From assembly GCF_001890765.1 (NCBI RefSeq), contig NZ_KV878783.1:845162-909161 (forward strand): a stretch of DNA of 64,000 nt. The letters run 5' to 3'. Origin of the DNA: Spirulina major PCC 6313 (GTDB taxonomy: Bacteria > Cyanobacteriota > Cyanobacteriia > Cyanobacteriales > Spirulinaceae). The notes under the pieces are model-generated. The model was given only the letters and a program-made list of their open reading frames with translations, did no database searches and was not told the DNA's origin. Position 1 is the first letter of the stretch, and each line of letters opens with the position of its first letter. Positions 47,416-56,900 of the stretch are shown one piece after another. A program made the position numbers and the translations under genes.

Positions 47416-47489
47416 CGGGACTGGCCGGATTTGAACCGGCGACCTAGCGCTTAGGAGGCGCTTGCTCTATCCAACTGAGCCACAGCCCC
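47416..47489 (-). tRNA. tRNA-Arg (anticodon CCT)
   Basis: The minus strand folds into a normal 74-nt cloverleaf. The acceptor is GGGGCTG/CAGTCCC with discriminator G, the D arm GGCTCAGTTGGATAGAGC, the anticodon arm AGCGC-CTCCTAA-GCGCT with anticodon CCT, and the T arm GCCGGTTCAAATCCGGC. It reads AGG codons. CCA is not encoded. Confidence 0.96.
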
Positions 47490-47602
47490 ACGCTTTTGAT
47501 CCAACGCACACCAATGCACCGATGAATTGATGGGGCGATGAAAAGCATTGTCATTTTATCCCACGGGTTGATCAATCGCCTAGTGTCTTGTCTAGCTTAG
47601 AT

Positions 47603-47760
47603 AGGTTGACTTACTCCCCCGTTTAGAAAACGGGGGATTCTGGGATCAAACAGCAATAGCAGGCAACGCCTGTCTGACATCACCTAACCCAATGGCTGAA
47701 GCCCCAGCCACTTTAATATTCATCGCCGCATTCTCATCCCGGTCATTCTCTGTCGAGCAA
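47603..47760 (-). ncRNA. Predicted omega (guide) RNA region of TnpB
   Basis: In characterised IS605-type elements the guide RNA scaffold overlaps the tnpB 3' end and the right element end, and the guide is read from the flank. Here that would be the end of tnpB plus the GGGGGATTCTGGG hairpin, with the guide taken from bases below 47602. It is inferred by family analogy; exact ends are unknown. Confidence 0.3.
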
Positions 47761-48770
47761 CTGGGACACCGCCAATGGCGAGTCTCTAAATCCAGATGCT
47801 CCAAAATATGACCACAACTTGAACAGGTCTTGCTCGAAGGGAACCAGCGGTCAACATAGACCACCCGCTTCCCCTTCTTCGTCGCCACCCACTCCAGGAT
47901 TTGCAGAAACTCTCGAAACGCCAAATCACTCACCTTACGCCCCCAAAGCCGCTGCATCGCCTTGAGGTTCAAGGTTTCAAAACACAGCACATCAAACTGA
48001 TTCGTCAGTTGGTGGGCTAACTTCCAAAACCAGTCCCGCCGTCGATGGGCAATATCTTCATGCTTTCGGGCTAAGTTCAATCGGGCACGTTCTCGATTCG
48101 CTGAACCCTTTTGCTTACGGGACAACTCTCGACTCGCTTTGCGAACCGAGTTAAGTGACTGCTTGAAGAACAAGGGGGCATCAATCTTGAATCCCTCAGA
48201 ACAGGTCAAGAAGGTCTTAAGTCCAAAATCAAAACCAGCAATGTTACCTGTCTCGGTTTTGACTTCAGGCTCTGACAGGGTATCTACCGTGACAATCATG
48301 AACAGTTCTCCCAAGGGAGTTCGTTTAATCGTCACGGTCTTGACCTTGCCCTCAATGGGGCGAGAGTTCCAATATTGATAGACTTTGTTCCCAATCCTCA
48401 CCCGGTTGCCACCGAGGAATTTGTACCCGGCTTGCTTGAGGGTGAAGGATTTGTACTTTCGGGTCTTCTTAAAGTTTGGCAGGCGAACGCCTTTTTTGTT
48501 GTGTTTGAAGAACAGTTGATAGGCTTTCTCAATTCGTTGGCAGATATCCTGTACGGCTTGAGAACCCACCTGCAACCACCAGGGGTTCCGTTTCCGAAGC
48601 TTGGCGATGTGTTTTTGCAGTCGGGCGCAGTTCAAGTGCTTGCCCCACATTCGGTAGTACCGTTTGTGGAGGGCAACACAATGGTTGTAGATACGCCCTG
48701 CGGCATTGATTGTCCGCTTGAGGTATCGATTTCGCTTGTGTTGGTAGAGCTTGAACTTGAGCGTTTTCAT
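47646..48770 (-). CDS. tnpB: TnpB, RNA-guided DNA endonuclease
   Basis: 374 residues, full length. The N-terminal OrfB helix-turn-helix begins KTLKFKLYQHKRNRYLKRT. The split RuvC active site is complete: Asp181 (AGFDFGLKTF), Glu265 (LCFETLNLK) and Asp345 (DRDENAAMN). The zinc finger has Cys316/319 (CSSCG) and Cys335/338 (CPSC). TnpB proteins use an RNA from their own element end to cut DNA next to a target-adjacent motif and are ancestors of Cas12. All catalytic residues are present, so it may be active. The predicted target-adjacent motif is TTAC. Confidence 0.93.
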   Translation of the reverse strand: MKTLKFKLYQHKRNRYLKRTINAAGRIYNHCVALHKRYYRMWGKHLNCARLQKHIAKLRKRNPWWLQVGSQAVQDICQRIEKAYQLFFKHNKKGVRLPNFKKTRKYKSFTLKQAGYKFLGGNRVRIGNKVYQYWNSRPIEGKVKTVTIKRTPLGELFMIVTVDTLSEPEVKTETGNIAGFDFGLKTFLTCSEGFKIDAPLFFKQSLNSVRKASRELSRKQKGSANRERARLNLARKHEDIAHRRRDWFWKLAHQLTNQFDVLCFETLNLKAMQRLWGRKVSDLAFREFLQILEWVATKKGKRVVYVDRWFPSSKTCSSCGHILEHLDLETRHWRCPSCSTENDRDENAAMNIKVAGASAIGLGDVRQALPAIAV

Positions 48771-48864
48771 GGTTGCTATGATACCTCGGTATCACGGCTG
48801 AATAAATTCAGCCCTTCGCTTATATCCCCCGTTTGGAAAACGGGGGGCTTTACGCTTTACATTC

Positions 48865-49091
48865 GTAAGGCTGGAGCGGATGGGGGAGCGGAGTCGAATC
48901 CCGGAGCACCAGACTTCGACTTCGCTCAGTCTTCAAGGTACTTGCCATCTAAGGCTAGGCACTCCGCTAGGGGCGATCGCATCAAGGACTGAGCGATGGT
49001 AACCTCGTCTCACCCCTGCGATCGCCCTAACCCTGATCAACTTGGATCTTGATCCGACTTTTGAAGCAGGGTCTGGAGGTCAAGGATTCAA
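48865..49091. other. Flank of the TnpB element
   Basis: Holds a short stretch resembling a tRNA T-arm (GGAGTCGAATCCCGG near 48889-48906 with GCACCA) and a GACTTCGACTTCGCTCAGTC repeat (48910-48932). No complete tRNA folds here. Nothing else is recognised. Confidence 0.35.
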
Positions 49092-50414
49092 TCAACCTTC
49101 AACCCCAATCGTGAGTAATTCCCGAAAGAGAACCGCCACCGACCCCGCCATAATCATGGCATAGTCTTCGTTCATGGTTAACAGGTCGGTGGTCGTGTCG
49201 AAATCCAACAGCAGATCGCCTAAGGCCATGAGCGCCGTTTCATTCAACGATTCCACCAGCGCCGGCACATCTAGATCCGCTGCACGGCAGAGGGTTTTAA
49301 TCTGCGCTTCATCTTGATCCAAAATTGCCACCAAGGCCCGTTTTTCGAGGGAGGTGAGGGCATGGACAAACTCATACCATTCACTGGCAAGGGCATAGAC
49401 TCGGCCCGGTAGTTCCGGTTGTTGTAGCTCGGCGAGTTGGGTTTCGAGGGCGGTGAGTTGGTTTTGGGTGGTGGTGAGGGTGTCGAGGGTGTCTTGGAGT
49501 TGGTTTTGGGCGGTGGTGTAGTCCTGTTGGGCGATCGCTAACTGGGCCTGTTGCTGTTGTACCTGGCCGCTTAGGTCCTGATGCTGGTGTTGGAGGGTGG
49601 TGAGTTGGGGGATGAGGGTGTCGTGCTCGGCCTGGAGGGTGCGCAGGCGTGCTTGGAGGGTCTCCTGTTCTTGGTGGAGGGTGAGGAGTTCCGCCTGTTG
49701 AGTCTGGAGGTGTTGACGGGTGTCGCTGAGTTCGTCGCGGCGGGCTTTGAGTGACCCTAGGGTTTGGTGGAGTTGACTGGTTTGGCTCTGGAGGGTGGCT
49801 TTTTCGGCGGTTAACTGCGTCACCGCCTGCTGAACGGCTTCGAGGGCTTCTTGTTGGTCGAGGATGTCGGTTTGGGCGGCTTCGATCGCCTCGTTGAGAC
49901 GGTGGAGATATTGTTCAAGCTGTTGGGCTTGGTTTTGTTGTTGGGCTTGGGTGGCGGTGGCGGTGGCGATGTCGAGGGATTGGGGATAGGGGTTGGGGGT
50001 TTGAGCCTGTTGGTATTGGTGGAGTTCGTGAATGAGTTCGTTGCGGTACTGGTGGAGTTCGGTGATGCGACTCAAGAGGCGATCGCGATCCAATTCCAGC
50101 CGCTGTAACGTGCCATTCACCTCTTGCTGAGTTTGGAGGGTGGCCTGGATTGTCTGCTGCAAATTGTGGTGCTGGGCTTGGAGGGTATGGATTTGGTGGC
50201 GGAGACTATTGCGCTGGTGGCGATCGTCCTGGAGGTGGCGAAATTCAGACCAGAGGCTCACAAAATACCCCACCGGAACCATAATCACAGCGGTGATCAA
50301 GGCGGGTGCTAATTGTTGATGCAAGAGTAAACCCAAAAGAAACCCCACGCCAAACGTGAGGAATCCAAACAGGAAGTTATATATAGGTACTTTTGGTGTT
50401 TTGTGCGATCGCAT
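49092..50414 (-). CDS. Coiled-coil membrane protein with TerB-C-like C-terminus
   Basis: 440 residues from ATG 50414 (MRSHKTPKVPIYNF); the frame stays open to TTG 50471. Two TM helices lie at about 12-50 (LFGFLTFGVGFLLGLLL; ALITAVIMVPVGYFVSLW). A very long Gln/Leu-rich coiled coil follows (about 60-345). The C-terminal 90 residues (WYEFVHALTSLEKRALVAIL, LVESLNETALMALGDLLLDF, EDYAMIM) resemble the TerB-C type helical domain (pattern LxExINExAxxxxGDxLI). Function is unknown; a structural or tethering role at the membrane is plausible. It shares the strand and the coiled-coil/TM theme with the next upstream gene. Confidence 0.65.
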   Translation of the reverse strand: MRSHKTPKVPIYNFLFGFLTFGVGFLLGLLLHQQLAPALITAVIMVPVGYFVSLWSEFRHLQDDRHQRNSLRHQIHTLQAQHHNLQQTIQATLQTQQEVNGTLQRLELDRDRLLSRITELHQYRNELIHELHQYQQAQTPNPYPQSLDIATATATQAQQQNQAQQLEQYLHRLNEAIEAAQTDILDQQEALEAVQQAVTQLTAEKATLQSQTSQLHQTLGSLKARRDELSDTRQHLQTQQAELLTLHQEQETLQARLRTLQAEHDTLIPQLTTLQHQHQDLSGQVQQQQAQLAIAQQDYTTAQNQLQDTLDTLTTTQNQLTALETQLAELQQPELPGRVYALASEWYEFVHALTSLEKRALVAILDQDEAQIKTLCRAADLDVPALVESLNETALMALGDLLLDFDTTTDLLTMNEDYAMIMAGSVAVLFRELLTIGVEG

Positions 50415-50649
50415 TAACCCGTTATCACCCTCATCAAAGCTTCCTTCTCTTGACTGCCAGTGAGAATTCAACCCCCATCCTACCGTTTCTCCCCGATTCT
50501 CAAGCGTTGAGGGCGACCATTTCTCACAATTTCGCCCCTCAACGACAACAAGGGGCTTTAAGCCCCTTGCCTCTGCACAGGGCTACTGAGGATCTAGATC
50601 AAAAATGACACTTTTCATGCTGCTTCTGAACCTCTTGCGCGATCGCACC

Positions 50650-50976
50650 TCACGATCGCAGCCAGCTATGGAGCAGCCACCCCAAAATAAACCCCAGACC
50701 CCCAAACCGTACCGTTTGCCAAAAGGGTTCTTTAAAACTCTGCCATTGGATCAGGCGGCTTTCGAGGTTGAGGGCGATGGTTTCGATCTGGGCTTCGATG
50801 TGGGCGAGTTCGGTTTTCCAGGCGGGGGGTTTTTCGGTTTTGATCCGTTGGCGATCGCTTTGCAGTTCGGTGAGGGTGTTTTGGTCTTGGAGCACTTGGG
50901 CGAACCGCTCTTTTAGCTCCCGCAGCGCAGCATCAGCGGCGGCTATGGCTTGTTCAAATTCCTCTTGACCCTCCAT
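50650..50976 (-). CDS. Small coiled-coil tail-anchored protein, hypothetical
   Basis: 108 residues from the second of two adjacent ATGs (50976), which has better spacing from AAGGGGG. Residues 1-85 form a charged coiled coil (EEFEQAIAAADAALRELKERF; QNTLTELQSDRQRIKTEK). A single C-terminal hydrophobic segment (about 88-104, VRFGGLGFILGWLLHSWL) could be a tail anchor. No family is recognised. It is a possible client of tail-anchored insertion, of interest because a Get3-type ATPase is encoded at 28250-29350. Confidence 0.6.
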   Translation of the reverse strand: MEGQEEFEQAIAAADAALRELKERFAQVLQDQNTLTELQSDRQRIKTEKPPAWKTELAHIEAQIETIALNLESRLIQWQSFKEPFWQTVRFGGLGFILGWLLHSWLRS

Positions 50977-51049
50977 CATTCCCCCTTGAGGTTTCGCTGG
51001 TCTTTTATACTGCGAAAGGTAGATTTACTCTGTCGCGCCCAATAATTTT

Positions 51050-51328
51050 ATGATCCCATCGTCTTCTCTGAACACGACCCACCACAGTCCGGCACAAACG
51101 CCGCTGGAATTGGCCCAAGCCTTAGCGGCTCAATTGGCGATCGCCCCCAACGACTGGCATCGACTCAAGGGCAACCGCCGCGCCCAAGCCCAGCAACATC
51201 TCGCCGCTGGTTTGGTCTTGCTACTCAACGATCAACCGGACGACGCTCTCCAACACCTTCAGCAAGCGGTGGGCTGGCTCGATCGCTCCATCAAAGCCCC
51301 CCCCTGCCCCAGCCACGGCAACCATTAA
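51050..51328 (+). CDS. DUF6439-like small cyanobacterial protein
   Basis: 92 residues from ATG 51050. After a Ser/Thr-rich start come LELAQALAAQLAIAPNDWHRLKGNRRAQAQQHLAAGLVLLL, a helical repeat-like region, and the conserved end GWLDRSIKAPPCPSHGNH. This pattern recurs as a conserved cyanobacterial protein that I believe is DUF6439; function is unknown. It is divergent from the small coiled-coil gene, with 73 bp between them. Confidence 0.7.
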   Translation: MIPSSSLNTTHHSPAQTPLELAQALAAQLAIAPNDWHRLKGNRRAQAQQHLAAGLVLLLNDQPDDALQHLQQAVGWLDRSIKAPPCPSHGNH

Positions 51329-51340
51329 CCTAGCCTCCGC

Positions 51341-51453
51341 GCCGGGGATTCAAATCCCCGGCTCATCGCGCAAGTAGGCTAAAGCCCACTCATTACCGAA
51401 CCCGTTTGAACGGGTTTTCGCTCTGAGCCAAGCACTTCAGTTCTAGGCGGTGG
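51341..51453. repeat. Four-hairpin repeat, copy R2 (module order swapped)
   Basis: CCGGGGATTCAAATCCCCGG; AGTAGGCTAAAGCCCACT; AACCCGTTTGAACGGGTT; GAGCCAAGCACTTCAGTTCTAGGCGG. Compared with R1 and R3, the second and third hairpins have exchanged places. It lies in the convergent gap between the DUF6439-like gene and cobA-hemD. Confidence 0.85.
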
Positions 51454-51480
51454 TGGGTTTCTGAGCGATTTGAGGTTTTA

Positions 51481-52983
51481 TCAGGTTGCGTAGTGGAGCC
51501 GGATCGCTTGGGCTAATCCTTCTAGGGTGTAGTCCTGGGCTTCGATATCGACGCGGCCGAAAAGGCGATCGCAGGCCTGGGACGTTTGCGGGCCAATGGA
51601 AGCCAGCTTCACCCGCTGCATTAACACCTCCCAACCGGGCACGCTTTGGAGCAGGGTGTGAACATTCTGCACCGTCTTAGAACTGGCGAAGGTGATCATG
51701 TCCACCTCGCCCGCTGTTAAACGATGGCGAGCCGCCAGGGGAAGCGTTGCCGGACAGCCGGACTCATAGGCAGGGGCTTCGATTACCGTTGCGCCTTGGG
51801 CTTGAAATTCTTTGACCAACAGATCACGCCCCCCGGTTTCGACGCGGGGAAACAGCAGCGTTTTGCCGGCCAGCCGGTCAGGAAAATGCGCCACCATCGC
51901 GTCCGCCACATAGTCCGGGGGGATGAAGTCGGCGGTGAGGTGGTAGGTTTGCAGCACCTTAGCGGTTTTGCGGCCCACAACAGCAATTTTGCAGTGACCG
52001 AGGGCGCGGCTGTCTAGGTGATGGTGAGCGAGGCGGTCAAAAAAGGCGTTGACCGCATTGGCAGAGGTGAGCAGCAGCCAATCCACACCGGCCAGGGTGG
52101 CGATCGCACGATCCAACACCGCCCAACTCGATGGCGGTCGAATCTCCAAGGCCGGCAGGTCGATCACCTGCGCCCCCTGTGCTGCGAGCAAGTCCCGAAA
52201 TACACTGGCCTGCTCCGCTGCCCGCGTCACCACAATACGCTGCCCCGCCAAGGGTTGCACCGAATTTTGCTGCATGGTCACCACCTCACCAATCACAATC
52301 ACGCAGGGTGATAGGCGTTGCCCCGCTGTCTGCTCTAGGATATCAGCACAGGTTCCGCGCCACACCTGTTGTTGGGGTTGCCCCCCGTGGCGAATGATCG
52401 CGATCGCAGTTTGGGGCGATTTCCCCGCCGCCGTCAACCGCTCCACAATCCCCGCTAAATTGCGCCCCCCCATCAACAACACCACGGTTTCCAACTGGGC
52501 CAACGCCCCCCAGGCCAACCCGTCGAGATCGTGGGCCGTCATCACCGCAAACCCCGGACTCAGCCCCTTATCCGTGAGCAAAATCCCCGCTAATAACGGA
52601 GCCGCTAACGCCGAGGAAACTCCCGGCACTAGTTGCCAAGGACAGGCGGCCACCGTCAGGGCCTCAATTTCAGGGTGCGATCGCCCAAACACCCCCGGAT
52701 CACCACTTTTGAGCCGCACCACCTGCTTCCCCTGCTGACAATAGGCAATCAACATCTGGTTAATCTGGGCTTGGGGTGTGCTGGCTTCTCCCCCCCGCTT
52801 GCCCACCTCCAGACAGAGGCAATCCGGGCGCGTTTCCATCAAAATGCTGGGGTCAATCAAGACATCATGAATGACAATATCCGCCCGGCGCAACAGGGCT
52901 AAAGCCTGCTGGGTAAGGGTGGCACGGCTCACGCCTGCTCCCACTAAAGACACCTGACCGGGCAAGATTGGCATAGTCATCAT
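51481..52983 (-). CDS. cobA-hemD: CobA-HemD fusion: SUMT plus uroporphyrinogen-III synthase
   Basis: 500 residues. Residues 1-245 are an S-adenosylmethionine uroporphyrinogen-III methyltransferase (SLVGAGVSRATLTQQALALL, VVRLKSGDPGVFGRSHPEI, LVPGVSSALAAPLLAGI, LLMGGRNL), making precorrin-2 for siroheme and cobalamin. Residues about 250-500 are uroporphyrinogen-III synthase (LAGQRIVVTRAAEQASVFRDLL, LLLTSANAVNAFFDRL, FPRVETGGRDLLV, ITFASSKTVQN), which closes the tetrapyrrole ring. The first glycine loop is GAGVS rather than the usual GAGPGD, a mild deviation in the SAM domain. Such fusions channel uro'gen III directly to methylation. The start is one of two adjacent Met codons. Confidence 0.93.
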   Translation of the reverse strand: MMTMPILPGQVSLVGAGVSRATLTQQALALLRRADIVIHDVLIDPSILMETRPDCLCLEVGKRGGEASTPQAQINQMLIAYCQQGKQVVRLKSGDPGVFGRSHPEIEALTVAACPWQLVPGVSSALAAPLLAGILLTDKGLSPGFAVMTAHDLDGLAWGALAQLETVVLLMGGRNLAGIVERLTAAGKSPQTAIAIIRHGGQPQQQVWRGTCADILEQTAGQRLSPCVIVIGEVVTMQQNSVQPLAGQRIVVTRAAEQASVFRDLLAAQGAQVIDLPALEIRPPSSWAVLDRAIATLAGVDWLLLTSANAVNAFFDRLAHHHLDSRALGHCKIAVVGRKTAKVLQTYHLTADFIPPDYVADAMVAHFPDRLAGKTLLFPRVETGGRDLLVKEFQAQGATVIEAPAYESGCPATLPLAARHRLTAGEVDMITFASSKTVQNVHTLLQSVPGWEVLMQRVKLASIGPQTSQACDRLFGRVDIEAQDYTLEGLAQAIRLHYAT

Positions 52984-53081
52984 TCAACGATTGAACATCA
53001 CCAGTGTAGGGCGCGATGCATTTTTTTTTGAGGGCGATCGCAATTTTCAGAAAATACTGTGTTACGATAGTTAATCGCTGA

Positions 53082-53155
53082 GGACGCATAGCTCAGTTGG
53101 TTAGAGTACGTCGTTGACATCGACGGGGTCACTGGTTCGAACCCAGTTGCGTCCA
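53082..53155 (+). tRNA. tRNA-Val (anticodon GAC)
   Basis: A 74-nt cloverleaf. Acceptor GGACGCA/TGCGTCC plus discriminator A, D arm AGCTCAGTTGGTTAGAGT, anticodon arm CGTCG-TTGACAT-CGACG with anticodon GAC, T arm CTGGTTCGAACCCAG. It reads GUC/GUU. A T run follows immediately and may end transcription. Confidence 0.96.
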
Positions 53156-53196
53156 TTTTTAAAATCCCAAAATGCCCAACATTGCAGGCCATTGGA

Positions 53197-53502
53197 TTAC
53201 GAGTCTGGGGCGTTTTTCGCAGCTTTGGCAGCTTGGACGGCTTGGTAGAAGCCCAGCACTACGAGAATATTCGACAGGGTTAAAAAAGACTCTGCGCCGC
53301 CGTGGAGCCAGTCCACATTCGCTAGGGTTTCGCCGTAGGCCACTTTGGCGTAGATACCAGCGGGGATGGTGACGGCGACGAAGACGAGTAACAGATAAAA
53401 CCCAATCATGGTGAGGCGGGGGAAACGGTGCGATCGCGCCATGAACCACAAAAACCCCAGGTAGGGCAACAACGACATCGCGAACAAATTATCTTTAGAC
53501 AT
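53197..53502 (-). CDS. DUF3593 membrane protein
   Basis: 101 residues from ATG 53502. Three hydrophobic segments: LFAMSLLPYLGFLWFMA, IGFYLLLVFVAVTIPAGIYA and LTLSNILVVLGFYQAV, with the conserved stretch VAYGETLANVDWLHGGAESFLTLSN. It belongs to the cyanobacteria/plant family DUF3593, of unknown function. It follows the DUF2499 gene (59 bp) on the same strand. The two families usually occur together and probably form one membrane complex (inference from pairing). Confidence 0.85.
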   Translation of the reverse strand: MSKDNLFAMSLLPYLGFLWFMARSHRFPRLTMIGFYLLLVFVAVTIPAGIYAKVAYGETLANVDWLHGGAESFLTLSNILVVLGFYQAVQAAKAAKNAPDS

Positions 53503-53561
53503 GAGCGTGAAGAAACGACAGGATCAGCGAACATCGAACCCGACAGCGGCATGCATCCGCT

Positions 53562-53870
53562 TCATTCATTGCCCTTGAGGGGGCGGCGGCGATAGATCCA
53601 CCAGGCGGCGGCGCAGAGGGTGCAGTTCCCGATCACCGTCGTGGCGGCTTGGAGGGTGACGAGCCAATCCAATTCCGGGGGATTGTCGAAATAATGCCAG
53701 GTACAGGCACACATGGCGCTGACGAGGGCCGGGAGCATTCCGGCGGAGAGGGCCCACCAACTGCGATCGCCCGTAATTTCCCCCAACCGCCACACGAACC
53801 AGATCGCGGTGATCCACTCAATCACACTCGAAACATGAATAATCCAGGTTGGAATCGAAAGGGCGTGCAT
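53562..53870 (-). CDS. DUF2499 membrane protein
   Basis: 102 residues from ATG 53870 (MHALSIPTWIIHVSSVIEW). Three hydrophobic segments, the last ending CTLCAAAWWIYRRR. The conserved residues HVSSVIEW, CTWHYFDN and LVTLQAATTVIGN are typical of DUF2499, a cyanobacterial/plastid family. Several His, Trp and Cys positions are conserved in the family, hinting at cofactor or pigment contact (inference). It lies between cyaC and DUF3593, all on the minus strand. Confidence 0.85.
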   Translation of the reverse strand: MHALSIPTWIIHVSSVIEWITAIWFVWRLGEITGDRSWWALSAGMLPALVSAMCACTWHYFDNPPELDWLVTLQAATTVIGNCTLCAAAWWIYRRRPLKGNE

Positions 53871-53931
53871 AGCAAGTTTGACTCCATGAAAGCAACAGGG
53901 CCATCATCCCATAGGAATCGAGGCTGTGGCC

Positions 53932-56900
53932 CTATCCTTTCGTCACCCAAAACGCCCAAGTGGGTTCGGCAATGCCCTTCAGTTGAAGTTGTTGGAATTT
54001 TTCCACTTCTTGATCATTGAGAAACGCCGCCACTTCCGACGAGACCAGGATGCTGTTGGGTTGGGCGGATTCTTGGAGACGGGCGGCAATATTCACCGGC
54101 GGGCCGATGGCGGTGTAGTCGGAATGATGTTCACTGCCGAACATCCCCACAACGGACTGCCCTTGGTGGATGCCACACCGGAAGCGGACAGGTGGCGGAT
54201 CGTTATCATTGACGATGCCTTGCGATCGCCAGCGTTGATTTAAGTCATCCAAGACCCGATACATGCCCCGCGCCGTCGCCACCGCCCGCCGCGCCTGTTC
54301 TTCCGGGGTCAAGGACTCTGGCGCACCGAACAGGGCCAAAATTGCATCCCCCATAAATTTATCCACCACCCCGCCATTCTCAAACACCACCTGGGTCATC
54401 GCTTCGAGGTATTCATTCAACAGCCGCGCAATCCCCCGCGACTCCAAACGGCTCGACAATTGCGTAAACCCAACAATATCGCTAAACAAAATCGTCACGA
54501 GGCGGGGTTCTGGGTCAAGATCCAGCTTCATATCGCCTTGGGCCGCGCGGCGCACCATTTCCGGCGGGAGGAAACGTTTGAGCACGGCTTCGGTGAGGTA
54601 GTCGTTGAGTTCCTTCATCCGCTCTTCGTTGGACTTCAACGCCAACATATTCCGCACACTAGCGAGGAGTTCGCGATCGTTAAAGGGTTTGGATAGATAG
54701 GCATCAGCCCCCTGTTCAGTTCCCTCGATCCGGCTCATCTCGTCGGCCTTGGCGGTCAGCAAAATAATCGGTATGCCCCGCAATTCTTCATTGGCCCGCA
54801 CCATCCGGATCAAGTCCAACCCCGACACCTTCGGCATCATCAGGTCACTAATAATCAGTTTCGGCCGTTGTTCTTCTAAAACGCTGTAACCTTCCGCGCC
54901 GTTGCGGGCTGTGCAGACAGGATAACCGGCGGATTTCAAAACATAGGACACATAACTGCGCAGGTCGGAGTTATCGTCTACCACTAAAATCAACTGTTTC
55001 TGGGGGTCAATGCCTTCGGGTGTTACGCCGTCTGGAATTGTTGCGAGGGGTAGATCCGGCAGGGATGATTGATCGTCGTCTTGGAGTTCCACTTCGAGGT
55101 CGGCGAGTTCCACGGCGGCGCGGGTGACTTGGACTTCGCTGGCCACTTCGAGAATTTGATCCGAGGGGAGATGGGTGGAGCCGTGGTGCAGCCAAATGAT
55201 GAAGGCTGTGCCGGTGGTTTCCTCGGCGGTGGCATCGTCTTGGTGGATGGATTGGACGGTGATTTGGCCGCCGTGGAGTTCGACGATTTCTTTGACGAGG
55301 GCGAGGCCGAGGCCGGTGCCTTCGTAGGAGCGGTTGACGGAGCCTTCGGCTTGGCGGAAGCGGTCAAAGAGGAAGGGAATTTGGGAATCGGCGATCCCGA
55401 TGCCGCTGTCGCGGACTTCGAGGCAGACGTAGGCTCCGGCGGGTTTGACGCTGACGGTGATGCTGCCGTTTGCCTCGGTGAATTTCATGGCGTTGGAGAG
55501 GAGGTTGTACACCACTTTGTCGAATTTTTCGAGGTCGAGATAGACGGGATCGCAGGGGGTGAGGTGGCTGATCAGGTGGAGACCTTTGCGATCGCAGTAG
55601 GGCCGAAAGGATTCTAAAATTTGCTCGACAAATTCCGTGAGGTCACAGGGGCGGAATTTAGGCTGCATCCGACCAGCATCGAGGCGTTGGAGGTCGAGGA
55701 GTTGGTTCACCAGGCGCAGGAGACGGCGGGCGTTGCGGAGGGCGATCTGGGTTTGGTCGCTGGGGAGGGGCTGATCGCGATGGGTGGCGGCCTCTAAGGG
55801 GCCGATCATCAGCGTTAGGGGGGTGCGGAATTCGTGGGAGATGTTTTGGAAAAATTCGTTTTTTTGGCGATCGAGTTCGAGGAGGCGTTCGGCTTGTTGG
55901 CGGGTTTTTTGGTAGAGGCGGGACTGTTGCACGGCGATCGCTGCCTGAGAGGCCACCGATTTTGTCAGTTCAATATCCGCCCGTGACCACATTCGAGGGA
56001 GTTCACTTTGGCGTAGGCTAATGCTGCCGATAATCTGACCATCGACGAGCATCGGCACGATCAACAGAGCGCGGGCGGGCGATCGCAACGGCAGATCACT
56101 GCCGTACTCATCACTGGCCTGCTCTTGCTCTTGCATATTGGTGATCACCACGGGTTCTTTGGTGTGCAAGAGTTGCTTTAAGACCGGATTGCCCGCAATT
56201 GGGGCGAGGGATTGGGGCAGTTGCGGCTGGGCCTCCTCACTGTCGAGGACGGCACCATCTTCGGCCCAGGTGGAGGTGCGATCGTACAAGCCCACACATT
56301 GCACATATTCATCCGCCTCTGTCCACAGGGACAGGGCGCAGCCGTCCACGTCCAGCGTCGTCCCCAGCCGCTTGGTGATTGTCATGAAAATTTCTTGGGG
56401 GTCGAGGGTGGAACGAATTGCTGAGGTGATTGTGTTGATTAGGGCTTCCCGTTTGGCGAGGGATTGTACTTTTTCGTAGGCTTGGGCTTGGGAAATGGCC
56501 AGGGCGGCTTGATCCGCCACCATAATCCCCAGTTGAATTTCGTCGTCTTCCCAGGGATGCTCGCGATCGCACCGATGCAGCGCCAACACCGCCACCAAAT
56601 CCAACTGCGCCATCAACGGCACAATCAACGCCGACTCCACCCCCGCCGCCGCTAAGACAGGGTAGCGATCGCTCCCATCGGGCACCATCGCCAAACAATC
56701 CGGATTCGTCTGCACCTCCTGCATGACGGTCACATCCTCCTGTTCCCACACCATCGCGGCGTATTGGGCCTCGCTGAGGGGTGCGATCGTCTCTTCCTTT
56801 TGATAGGCCAAAATGTCGCTATCTTCGTCCACATCGACGCAGGTTTTCAAAATGCACACATCCACGTCGAGCAAATGCCCGACGGTATTGACGATGGTTT

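Larger units (their letters stand above)
47602..48864 (-). mobile_element. IS200/IS605-type element with tnpB only
   Basis: The ends are set by comparison with the deleted copy at 47172-47405. The left end hairpin is CCCCCGTTTGGAAAACGGGGG (imperfect halves, 48825-48846) and the right end hairpin CCCCCGTTTAGAAAACGGGGG. On the element strand the left end follows TTAC (complement at 48865-48868), the target used by IS608. There is no tnpA (Y1 transposase), so it needs help in trans. Confidence 0.82.

Noticed and set aside
48885..48912. Second tRNA near the TnpB element
   Set aside because: Only a T-arm-like piece is present; no D arm, anticodon arm or acceptor can be folded.
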